From Lentisalinibacter sediminis (lineage in GTDB: Bacteria > Pseudomonadota > Gammaproteobacteria > Steroidobacterales > Woeseiaceae), in contig NZ_JAPDRF010000004.1 of the NCBI RefSeq assembly GCF_040706615.1, positions 124,001-188,000 of the forward strand: a stretch of DNA of 64,000 nucleotides, in the 5' to 3' direction. The notes beneath the pieces were generated by a model. The model was not told the DNA's origin and did no database searches. It saw nothing but the letters and a program-made list of their open reading frames with translations. How positions within the stretch are numbered: the first letter of the stretch is position 1; the number at the start of each line of letters is the position of its first letter. The translations under genes and the position numbers were made by a program. Positions 7,609-15,119 of the stretch are shown in pieces.

Positions 7609-8828
7609 GCCAGCACCTCGTCCGCGCACTGGAAACGGTCCGCCGGGTCTTTCGCCAGCAGGCCGTCCACCAGCGGCTGCAGTGCAGCGGTTTCGGCCGG
7701 CAGCCGCGGGATGTCCGCATGGCCGTGCTTGTAGATGATGCCCATGGCGGTATCGGCGCTGTAGGGTTTCTCGCCGGTCAGCATCTCGTACAGGATGACG
7801 CCCAGACTGTAGAGGTCCGAGCGCTCGTCGGTCTCCCGGCCGTGGCCCTGCTCCGGGCTCATGTAGTAGGGCGTGCCGAAGATCTCGCCGGTGCCGGTGA
7901 TCTCGGCCCGCAGCCGCAGCCGCTTGGCCAGCCCGAAGTCGATGAGCGCGATGCTGCCGTCCTCGCGCAGCATGATGTTGCCGGGCTTCAGGTCGCGGTG
8001 GAGGATGCCGACGGCGTGGATGGCCTTCAGCGCGCCGGCGATCTGGCGCGCCACGTCCAGTGCCTCGTCGGCATCCATGCCCGCGCGGATACGGGTGCGC
8101 AGGTCGCCGGCCGGAAAGTACTCCATGGCGATGTAGGCGTGATCGTCGCCGATGCCGAGGTCGTGGATGCGCACGATGTTCGGGTTGTCCAGCTCGGCGA
8201 TGACCTCGAACTCCTGCAGGAAGCGGGTCAGCGCGTCCTCGTCCTCGTCGCTGGCGTCCGGGACCTCGCGCAGGATCTTCAGCACGACCTCCCGGCCGCT
8301 GGCCTCGTGCTCGGTGAGATACACCGCCGAACCGTCACCGGAGGCGATCTTGCGCCGCAGCCGATAGCCCCGTGCGCTGCCACCTGTGCCACCCTTGCCG
8401 TCCTCGCCGCTCTCGCCGAAGAACAGGCTGTCGGTGGAGGCGAGGCTGCGACGCGAGCTGAGCGCCCGGCGCAGCGCCGCGATGAGGGCCGCATGGCCGA
8501 TGTCGGACTTGTGGAAGAAGCTCTGGGCACCGTACTGGAGTGCCCGGGCGCCGTCGGCCGGATCCCGGCTGGCGGTGAAGAATATCGCCGGCGGGAACGA
8601 GGGGCGCGCGCAATAGCGGCGCAGCGCCTGCAGCCCGTCCATGCTGCCCAGCCGGTGGCCGATCAGGACGACGTCGTGGTCGGCGCCGCCGAAGTTGTCG
8701 GCGAGCGCGCCCGAGACGTGGGGGTCGTATTCGGTGATCACGGCGTCGTGCCAGACGGTGGTGATGTGATGCATCAGCAGTGTCCGGAATTCCGGATGAG
8801 CGTCGATGATCATGAATCTGTGGCTCAT
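7596..8828 (-). CDS. Degenerate receiver domain fused to Ser/Thr protein kinase
   Basis: The protein has 410 residues. Residues 1-125 have a response-regulator (CheY-like) fold, with IIDAHPEF at the start, IFFTAS and FFHKSD at the switch and Lys positions. The phospho-acceptor Asp is replaced by Gly57 (VVLIGHRLGSMDG), so phosphorylation is unlikely. After a Gly-rich linker, residues 155-410 form a Hanks-type kinase with a glycine loop (161-169), Lys184, HRDLKPGN (His277-Arg278-Asp279), DFG 297-299 and GTPYYMSPEQ. All catalytic residues are present. No membrane segment is seen, so it is probably cytoplasmic. It is encoded just upstream of miaE with overlap. Substrate unknown. Confidence 0.9.
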   Translation of the reverse strand: MSHRFMIIDAHPEFRTLLMHHITTVWHDAVITEYDPHVSGALADNFGGADHDVVLIGHRLGSMDGLQALRRYCARPSFPPAIFFTASRDPADGARALQYGAQSFFHKSDIGHAALIAALRRALSSRRSLASTDSLFFGESGEDGKGGTGGSARGYRLRRKIASGDGSAVYLTEHEASGREVVLKILREVPDASDEDEDALTRFLQEFEVIAELDNPNIVRIHDLGIGDDHAYIAMEYFPAGDLRTRIRAGMDADEALDVARQIAGALKAIHAVGILHRDLKPGNIMLREDGSIALIDFGLAKRLRLRAEITGTGEIFGTPYYMSPEQGHGRETDERSDLYSLGVILYEMLTGEKPYSADTAMGIIYKHGHADIPRLPAETAALQPLVDGLLAKDPADRFQCADEVLAWQP

Positions 8829-8891
8829 CCCGGAGCTCTCCCGCCGCGCCGGCCAGGTCTATGGACTAGGGTCGATAAGGGCCGCGAGGTC

Positions 8892-10442
8892 CTAGACCGT
8901 GCTCATGGCCGCGTCGCTGTCTTCCGTGCCCGCGTCGGCCGCCTGCCCGGCACCGGCCTCACCGCCCAGCCCCAGGTACAGCTGCTTGGCCTCGTCGGAG
9001 CGGGCGCTCTCGAGCTGGCGCAGATAATCCTCGGTGACGTCGCCGGTAACGTATTTGCCGGAGAAGCAGGAGGTGTCGAACTCGTTGATCTGGGCGTCGT
9101 CGTGCTGCACCGCCCGCACCAGGTCGTCGAGGTCCTGGTAGATCAGCCAGTCGGCGCCGATCAGCTTCTCCACCTCGGCCTCGGAGCGGCCGTGGGCCAC
9201 CAGTTCCGTGGCCGCCGGCATGTCGATGCCGTAGACGTTCGGGTAACGCACGGGCGGCGCCGCCGAGGCGAAGTAGACCTTGCGCGCGCCGGCCTCCCGC
9301 GCCATGCGGATGATCTGCTGTGAGGTGGTGCCGCGTACGATGGAGTCGTCCACCAGCAGCACGTTCTTGCCGCGGAACTCCAGGTCGATGGCGTTCAGCT
9401 TGCGGCGCACGGAACGCTCGCGCATCGCCTGGCCCGGCATGATGAAGGTCCGGCCGATGTAGCGGTTCTTGATGAAGCCTTCCCGGTACTTCACGCCCAG
9501 GCGGTGGGCCACCTGCACCGCGGCCGTGCGGCTCGTATCCGGTATGGGGATCACCACGTCGATATCGTGGTCCGGCCGGGCGGCGAGCATCTGGTCGGCC
9601 AGCGTCTCACCCATGCGCAGACGCGTCTTGTACACGCTCAGCCGATCGATGATGGTGTCCGGCCGGGCAAAATAGACGAACTCGAAGATGCAGGGGGCGT
9701 AGGCGCGCTGCTCGGCGCAGGCACGCATGTGCAACTCGCCGGCGGTGTCCACGAATATCGCCTCGCCGGGCAGGATGTCGCGCACCAGGCGGAAGCCGAG
9801 TGCATCCAGCGCCACGCTCTCGGAGGCCACCATGTACTCGGTGCCGGCCGGCGTGCGGCGGCTGCCCAGCACCAGCGGGCGGATGCCGTAGGGGTCACGG
9901 AAGGCAAGCATGCCCTGGCCGATGATCAGCGCGGTCACCGCATAACCGCCGCGGCAGCGCTCGTGCACGGCGGCCACCGAGTCGAAGACGACGTCCGGCG
10001 TGAGTTCGCCGTCCGCCCGCTGCTGCAGCTCGTGGGCGAAGACGTTCAGCAGCACCTCGGAGTCGGAGCCCGTGTTCAGGTGGCGCCGGTCTTCGCGGCG
10101 CAGCAGCTCGGAGAGTTCGGCGGCGTTGGTGAGATTACCGTTGTGCCCCAGGCAGATGCCGTAGGGGGAGTTCACGTAGAACGGCTGTGCCTCGGACGAA
10201 CTGGAGCAGCCGGCCGTGGGGTAGCGCACGTGGCCGATGCCGATGTTGCCTTTCAGGCGCAGCATGTGGCGCTGGTGGAAGACGTCCCGGACCAGGCCGT
10301 TGCTCTTGCGCGAATGCAGCCGCTGGCCGTCCCACGTCACGATGCCGGCGGCATCCTGACCCCGGTGCTGCAGCACGGTCAGGGCGTCATAGATGGCCTG
10401 ATTGACCGGGCTCGTACCCGCGATGCCGACTACGCCGCACAT
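8892..10442 (-). CDS. purF: Amidophosphoribosyltransferase
   Basis: This 516-residue enzyme catalyses the first step of purine synthesis: PRPP plus glutamine gives 5-phosphoribosylamine. It starts MCGVVGIAG with the N-terminal nucleophile Cys2 exposed after Met removal. The glutaminase region shows LQHRGQDAAGI and HVRYPTAG. The phosphoribosyltransferase region shows VVIPIPDTSRTAA and the PRPP loop LVDDSIVRGTTS (about residues 365-377). Length matches E. coli PurF (505). Its start overlaps the 3' end of cvpA by 13 bases, as expected for the dedD-cvpA-purF operon. Confidence 0.97.
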   Translation of the reverse strand: MCGVVGIAGTSPVNQAIYDALTVLQHRGQDAAGIVTWDGQRLHSRKSNGLVRDVFHQRHMLRLKGNIGIGHVRYPTAGCSSSSEAQPFYVNSPYGICLGHNGNLTNAAELSELLRREDRRHLNTGSDSEVLLNVFAHELQQRADGELTPDVVFDSVAAVHERCRGGYAVTALIIGQGMLAFRDPYGIRPLVLGSRRTPAGTEYMVASESVALDALGFRLVRDILPGEAIFVDTAGELHMRACAEQRAYAPCIFEFVYFARPDTIIDRLSVYKTRLRMGETLADQMLAARPDHDIDVVIPIPDTSRTAAVQVAHRLGVKYREGFIKNRYIGRTFIMPGQAMRERSVRRKLNAIDLEFRGKNVLLVDDSIVRGTTSQQIIRMAREAGARKVYFASAAPPVRYPNVYGIDMPAATELVAHGRSEAEVEKLIGADWLIYQDLDDLVRAVQHDDAQINEFDTSCFSGKYVTGDVTEDYLRQLESARSDEAKQLYLGLGGEAGAGQAADAGTEDSDAAMSTV

Positions 10443-11035
10443 GACGGGCTCCCGGGCGCTTCAGAGGCGGGTCGCATCGCTATCGGGCTATCCGGCCCCT
10501 CCGGGGTGTCGCCGTCCGCACCGTCCATGTCGTTGATCCCGTCTATCGCCTCCAGGGCCCGCGGTGCCAGCACACGGATGCCGTTACCGACGCGCTCGGC
10601 GTACGGCATCAGGCGCGACTCCTGCCACCACTGGTCCTGGGAGAAGCCGAGATAGCCGCCGGCGAGCGCGAGCACGCCGGCCAGCAGCGCGCCGCGGCCG
10701 AAACCGAAGCCGAGGCCGAGGAAACGGTCCGTGCCACTCAGGCCGCTCGCCTCCACCACCATGGAGATCAGCCAGCCCACCAGGCCGCCGATCAGCAGCA
10801 CCGCCACGAAGATCAGGCCGCGGCCGATCCACGCCTGCAGCCCCTCGGAGCCGATCCAGTCGCCGGCCACCGTCTCCACGACGCCCGCGCCCAGCGGGGC
10901 GAGCTGGAAGGCGAGCCAGATGGCGACGACCAGTGAGATGACGGAGACGGCCTCCTTGAAGAACCCGCGCCAGGCCCCGACGATCATGGAGATCAGGACC
11001 AGCACGGCGATGGCGATATCTGCGACCGGGACCAT
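10430..11035 (-). CDS. cvpA: CvpA family inner membrane protein
   Basis: The protein has 201 residues and four predicted membrane helices, beginning VADIAIAVLVLISMIVGAWRG, where the short loop GAWRGFFKEA is typical of CvpA. The tail is charged and probably cytoplasmic. CvpA is needed for colicin V production in E. coli and has been linked to envelope stress; its molecular role is unclear. It is the gene directly before purF and overlaps it. Confidence 0.93.
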   Translation of the reverse strand: MVPVADIAIAVLVLISMIVGAWRGFFKEAVSVISLVVAIWLAFQLAPLGAGVVETVAGDWIGSEGLQAWIGRGLIFVAVLLIGGLVGWLISMVVEASGLSGTDRFLGLGFGFGRGALLAGVLALAGGYLGFSQDQWWQESRLMPYAERVGNGIRVLAPRALEAIDGINDMDGADGDTPEGPDSPIAMRPASEAPGSPSCAA

Positions 11036-11056
11036 GGCGTGTGTTCGCTCAGTATC

Positions 11057-11086
11057 GTCAGTGTGAGTCAGTGTGAGTCAGTGTGG
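11057..11086. repeat. Short tandem repeat, three 10-bp units
   Basis: GTCAGTGTGA occurs three times in tandem (last base changed) just upstream of the cvpA start on the minus strand. It is probably a slippage product; it could alter cvpA translation spacing. Confidence 0.8.
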
Positions 11087-11130
11087 GATGGGGACGGCGC
11101 TGCGTCGGATCGCGATCAGTTTATCAGACT

Positions 11131-11220
11131 GACAATGGTCCTCACGATTGTCGCGACAATCCTTATCACGATCGTACTGACAATCCCCTTCACGATCGTG
11201 GCGACAATCGTCCTCACGGA
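11131..11220. repeat. 24-bp tandem repeat array spanning the dedD stop codon
   Basis: There are nearly four units starting at 11131, 11155, 11179 and 11203, each of the form GACAATNNNCNTCACGATNGT plus three bases. Unit junctions are palindromic; the best is GATTGTCGCGACAATC, perfect over 16 bp (11146-11161). The dedD stop codon (11214-11216) lies in the last unit. The 24-bp period is a multiple of three. Confidence 0.85.
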
Positions 11221-11912
11221 TGGGTGACCACCTGCCCGTTCTGCCCGGCCTTCGCGAGGGCCGCCGCCACTTTCTCCGCCTCGTCGCGGCTGCCCTGCGG
11301 CCCGACGCGCACCCGATGCAGCGTGCGCCCGCCGCTCTGCACCCGGCTGAGGAAGGCCGGGAAACCCTGGTCGCGCAGATCGGTCGCCAGGCCTTCCGCG
11401 TTCTCCTCGCTGGAGAAGCTGCCGAGTTGCACCGCCCACAAAGACTCCGTGGCGGCGGGCGATGGCTGCTGCGCCGGCGCGGCGGCGGTCCCGGGCTCCG
11501 GCTCCGGCTCAGATTCCGGCTCCGCCTCAGGCTCCGGTTCGGGTTCACGGGCAGCCTGAGCTGCCGGCTCGGGCGTTGTCTGTTGCGCGGTACCGGCGGG
11601 CTCGGATTCCGCCGTCTCCTCGCGCGCTGCCGTCGTCGCGCTGCCGCTCGCCGGCGCCGGCAGCCTGCGCGTGGCCGGTGGCGGGTCGGTGATCTTCTCC
11701 CCGGCCTCCTCGCCGCGGGCGGTCTCCGGCCGGGGGTCGAGCACGATGCGGCGAGTGCGGGTGGGCTGGCCCTCCTGTCCCGGCAGGTCCACGCTCTGGC
11801 GCACCGTCCCGGTCTCCTCTTCCGGCCCGTCCAAAAACACCGGGATGACGAGCCAGGCGACGGCGACGAGCACGATGGCCCCGGTCAGGCGTTCTTTGGT
11901 GGATCGATCCAT
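11214..11912 (-). CDS. dedD: SPOR-domain cell division protein DedD
   Basis: The protein has 232 residues. A short cytoplasmic start (MDRSTKERLTGAIVLVAVA) leads into one membrane helix (about 10-27). A long periplasmic linker rich in Pro, Glu and Ala follows (about 30-150; many EPEPE-type repeats). The C-terminal SPOR domain (about 155-232) has LWAVQLGSFSSEENAEGLA and RVRVGPQGSRDEAEKVAAAL and binds denuded septal peptidoglycan. It lies between folC and cvpA, the conserved position for DedD. Tandem repeats flank the gene on both sides. Confidence 0.93.
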   Translation of the reverse strand: MDRSTKERLTGAIVLVAVAWLVIPVFLDGPEEETGTVRQSVDLPGQEGQPTRTRRIVLDPRPETARGEEAGEKITDPPPATRRLPAPASGSATTAAREETAESEPAGTAQQTTPEPAAQAAREPEPEPEAEPESEPEPEPGTAAAPAQQPSPAATESLWAVQLGSFSSEENAEGLATDLRDQGFPAFLSRVQSGGRTLHRVRVGPQGSRDEAEKVAAALAKAGQNGQVVTHP

Positions 11913-11937
11913 GGCGACAGGCAGCTATACCCCCATC

Positions 11938-11985
11938 CGTGTTTCTGTTCGCGTTTCTATTCGTGTTGCCATTCGAGTTTCGTCA
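11938..11985. repeat. 12-bp tandem repeat, four imperfect units
   Basis: Units at 11938, 11950, 11962 and 11974 follow CGNGTTTCTNTT with increasing divergence. The last unit contains the folC stop codon (11983-11985). The array lies between folC and the dedD start on the minus strand. Confidence 0.75.
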
Positions 11986-13374
11986 GCGCCGATCCTCGGG
12001 CCCGCCTTGCCGGGTCCGATCGCCCGGCGGCAGCGGTTGTTGCTGTTCCCGCTCCGGCGGCGAGTATAGCCGAAGCGCCTCGAGAGCCGGGCCGACGACG
12101 TAGAACGAGCCCGCCGCCACGACCCGGTCGGCCGGGCCGGCAAGCGCCTGCGCGGTTGCCACTGCCGAGGCCACCGAGGGCTCGATGCGGCAGGGCCGGC
12201 CGGTGGCGTTCGCGATGGTGGCCGCGAGCGCGGTCACCGGGGTGCCGCGAGACGATTCCAGCGGCACCGCCAGCCACTCGTCGACGACGCCGGCCAGGGC
12301 GGTGGTGAACTCCAGCGCGTCCTTGTCGGCCAGAAGTCCCACCAGCGCGAAGGTGGTGCCGGCGGCCGGCTCTGCGGCCAGGCGGTCGGCGAGGGCCCGG
12401 GCGGCGGCGCCGTTGTGGGCCACGTCCAGCCACCAGTCCGCGCCCGCCCGCAGCCGTTGCTGGCGCCCCGCCGGGCCCGGCAGCGCGAGGGCGCGCGCGA
12501 CGGCCTCCGGCTGCAGCCAGGCGTCCAGTTCGAGCGCCTCCAGCAGCGCGAACACCGCGGCGGCATTCTCGATCTGCTCCGATCCGCCGAAGACCGGCCG
12601 CGGCAGGTCGGCCAGCGTGATGCGGCGCCCTTCCCAGTCCCAGCGCCCCCGGGAACCCTGCCCGGGCAGGCCGTCATCCGGGGTCACGGCACGGAAATCC
12701 CGGCCCGCGAGCCGCAGATCGGCGCCGACCGCGGCGGCATGCCCGGCCACCGAGGCCGGCGGCTGCCGGCCGCCGAAGACGGCCGGACGGCCGTGGCGCA
12801 TGATGCCCGCCTTCTCCCGGCCGATCGACTCGACGTCGCTGCCCAGCCACTCCTCGTGGTCCAGAGAGACGCTGGTGATGATCACGCCATCGGCATCGAC
12901 GGCGTTGGTGGCATCCAGCCGTCCGCCGAGGCCCACCTCCAGCAGCACGCAGTCCGTACCCGCCGCCTCGAAGACCGCCAGCGCGGCCAGCGTGCCGTAT
13001 TCGAAATAGGTCAGCGGCACCTCGCCGCGGGCCGACTCCACCTGCCGGAAGGCGGCGATGATCTCGCTGTCTTCCGCCTCGCGGCCGTCCAGCCGGATGC
13101 GCTCGTTGTAGCGCACGAGGTGGGGCGAGGTGTAGACGCCCGGACGGCGGCCGGCCTGCCGGGCCAGCTGCTCCAGCAGGGCCACGGCCGAACCTTTTCC
13201 GTTGGTGCCGCCGACGGTGATCACCAGCGGCGGACGCGAAAGCCCCATGTCGCCGAGCACGCGGGTCACGCGCTCCAGGCCGAGCTCGATCTCGGCGGCA
13301 CTGAGCCCGGACTGCCAGTCCAGCCACTCGTCGAGGGTATCGAAATCCCTCCTGGTTATGAGGGGAGCATCCAC
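11983..13374 (-). CDS. folC: Dihydrofolate synthase / folylpolyglutamate synthase
   Basis: This Mur-ligase-family enzyme of 463 residues adds glutamate to dihydropteroate and folates, using ATP. The P-loop GGTNGKGS is at 55-62, followed by YTSPHLVRYNERIRLDG, EVGLGGRLDATN, ITSVSLDHEEWLG and the carbamylated-Lys region REKAGIMRHGRP. DVAHNGAAARAL is the usual C-terminal domain motif. Length is somewhat above E. coli FolC (422). It is located between accD and dedD, the conserved order. Confidence 0.95.
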   Translation of the reverse strand: MDAPLITRRDFDTLDEWLDWQSGLSAAEIELGLERVTRVLGDMGLSRPPLVITVGGTNGKGSAVALLEQLARQAGRRPGVYTSPHLVRYNERIRLDGREAEDSEIIAAFRQVESARGEVPLTYFEYGTLAALAVFEAAGTDCVLLEVGLGGRLDATNAVDADGVIITSVSLDHEEWLGSDVESIGREKAGIMRHGRPAVFGGRQPPASVAGHAAAVGADLRLAGRDFRAVTPDDGLPGQGSRGRWDWEGRRITLADLPRPVFGGSEQIENAAAVFALLEALELDAWLQPEAVARALALPGPAGRQQRLRAGADWWLDVAHNGAAARALADRLAAEPAAGTTFALVGLLADKDALEFTTALAGVVDEWLAVPLESSRGTPVTALAATIANATGRPCRIEPSVASAVATAQALAGPADRVVAAGSFYVVGPALEALRLYSPPEREQQQPLPPGDRTRQGGPEDRR

Positions 13375-13390
13375 GCGGGCGGGTGCCGGA

Positions 13391-14263
13391 TCAGGAAGAG
13401 GCCGGCAGCGGCGAGGGGCGGCGCTCCAGCATGGCGATGACGTCGGCGATGGTGTCGCGCATCTGCCGCCGGTCGACGATCATGTCCAGCGCGCCGTGAT
13501 CGAGCAGGAACTCGCTGCGCTGAAAGCCCTCCGGCAGCGTCTGGCGCACGGTCTGCTCGATGACCCGCGGGCCGGCGAAGCCGATCAGCGCGCGCGGCTC
13601 GGCGATGTTCACGTCGCCCAGCATCGCCAGGCTGGCGGAGACCCCGCCGGTGGTGGGATCGGTCATGACGGAGACAAACGGCACCTTCGCCCGGGCCAGC
13701 GCCGCCAGCGCGGCGCTCGTCTTCGCCATCTGCATCAGCGAGAACAATGCCTCCTGCATGCGTGCCCCGCCGCTGGCCGAGAAATTGATCAACGGCATGC
13801 TGGTCTCCCGTGCGTGCTCGGCGGCGCGGGCGAAGCGTTCGCCGACCACCGAGCCCATGGAGCCGCCCATGAAGCTGAATTCGAACGCAGAGCACACCAC
13901 CGGGCGGCTGTGCAGGGCGCCGGTGACGGTGACCAGCGCGTCCTTCTCGCCGGTCTGCTTCTGGGCCTGGGAGAGGCGGTCGCGATAGCGCTTGCTGTCG
14001 CGGAACTTCAGCGGGTCGCGGGGCTGTATCCCCGCATCCAGCTCGTTGATGGAGTCCTTGTCCAGGAAGGACTCGAGCCGCTGCCGCGCGCCGATGCGCA
14101 TGTGGTAGTCGCACTTCGGGCAGACGTGCAGGCTGCGCTCCACCTCGGCGCGGTAGAGCTGCGCATCGCAGGCCTGGCATTTGATCCAGATGCCCCGCGG
14201 CACCGAACGGGTCCGTCCCTCGGTGCTGATGCGAGACGGCATGATTTTCGAGAACCAGCTCAT
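13391..14263 (-). CDS. accD: Acetyl-CoA carboxylase carboxyltransferase subunit beta
   Basis: The protein has 290 residues. The zinc ribbon uses Cys29, Cys32, Cys48 and Cys51 (CQACD, then CPKCDYH). The crotonase-like carboxyltransferase core follows, with FSASGGARMQEALFSLMQMAKT and TDPTTGGVSASLAMLGDV, which bind acetyl-CoA and carboxybiotin with AccA. It makes malonyl-CoA for fatty acid synthesis. I chose ATG at 14263 (MSWFSKIMPS), the family-typical start, over a longer in-frame extension. Confidence 0.96.
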   Translation of the reverse strand: MSWFSKIMPSRISTEGRTRSVPRGIWIKCQACDAQLYRAEVERSLHVCPKCDYHMRIGARQRLESFLDKDSINELDAGIQPRDPLKFRDSKRYRDRLSQAQKQTGEKDALVTVTGALHSRPVVCSAFEFSFMGGSMGSVVGERFARAAEHARETSMPLINFSASGGARMQEALFSLMQMAKTSAALAALARAKVPFVSVMTDPTTGGVSASLAMLGDVNIAEPRALIGFAGPRVIEQTVRQTLPEGFQRSEFLLDHGALDMIVDRRQMRDTIADVIAMLERRPSPLPASS

Positions 14264-14294
14264 GCGGCGATGATACCCCCTCGTCCTTTCCCTG

Positions 14295-15119
14295 TCAGAC
14301 CGGCGGCAGCCCTGCCGGCAGGCCCGCGAAATCACGGCCGTCGGGCAGGCCGAACTCCGGCGGATAGTCCACGGCGACCAGCGTCAGGCCGGCCGCGGCT
14401 GCGGCGAAGGGGCCGGCGGTGCGGTCCCTGCCGGCCAGCAGCTCCGCCGCCCAGCCCGGCTCCCGCTCGCCCCGGCCCACCGTGATCAGCAGGCCGGCGA
14501 TGTTGCGGATCATGTGCTGCAGGAACGCATTCGCGCTCACGTCGATGGCGACCCACTCGCCCTGCCGGCACACCGTGATGGCGGTGACGTTGCGCACCGG
14601 CGAACGGGACTGGCAGCCGGCGGCGCGGAAGGCGGAGAAATCGTGTTCGCCGATCAGATGGCGCGCCGCCTCGTCCATGCGCCCCTCGTCCAGTGGCTGG
14701 TGCACCCAGCAGGCCCGGTGGCGGTGCAGCGCCGAGCGCACCGGCCGGTTCAGTATGAGATAGCGGTAGCTGCGCGACACGGCGGAGTAACGGGCATGGA
14801 AGTCCGCGCTGACGGCGCGCGCCCAGCTCACGCTGACGTCGGCGGGCAGGTTGCTGTTGGTGCCGAGCAGCCAGCTGCGCAGCCGACGCTGCACCGGCGG
14901 GTCGAAGTGGATCACCTGGCCGGTGGCGTGCACGCCGGCATCGGTACGGCCGGCGCAGACGGCCTCGACAGGCTGGTCGGCCACCGCCGACAACGCAGCC
15001 TCGAAGGCGTTCTGGATGGCGCGTCCGTGGGACTGGCGCTGCCAGCCCTGGAACGCGGTGCCGTCGTACTCGACGCCGATGGCCACTCGGGCGGCCGGGC
15101 GGTCGTCCCGGTCGGCCAC
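14295..15119 (-). CDS. truA: tRNA pseudouridine(38-40) synthase
   Basis: The 274-residue enzyme modifies uridines 38-40 in the anticodon arm of many tRNAs. The catalytic Asp60 sits in CAGRTDAGVHATGQV, the same position as in E. coli. Other family motifs are GVEYDGTAFQGWQRQ and HDFSAFRAAGCQS. The start is GTG at 15119, directly abutting the fimV stop codon with no gap, so coupled translation is likely. In pseudomonads trpF often follows truA; here accD follows directly. Confidence 0.96.
   Translation of the reverse strand: MADRDDRPAARVAIGVEYDGTAFQGWQRQSHGRAIQNAFEAALSAVADQPVEAVCAGRTDAGVHATGQVIHFDPPVQRRLRSWLLGTNSNLPADVSVSWARAVSADFHARYSAVSRSYRYLILNRPVRSALHRHRACWVHQPLDEGRMDEAARHLIGEHDFSAFRAAGCQSRSPVRNVTAITVCRQGEWVAIDVSANAFLQHMIRNIAGLLITVGRGEREPGWAAELLAGRDRTAGPFAAAAAGLTLVAVDYPPEFGLPDGRDFAGLPAGLPPV

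Noticed and set aside
11131..11220. CRISPR array
   Set aside because: Units are directly adjacent without spacers, only about four copies, and no cas genes are near.
11078..11548. Protein with REDDCRHD-type repeats from the 24-bp array
   Set aside because: The frame overlaps dedD in another phase and lacks a start signal; the 8-residue repeats follow from the repeat period.
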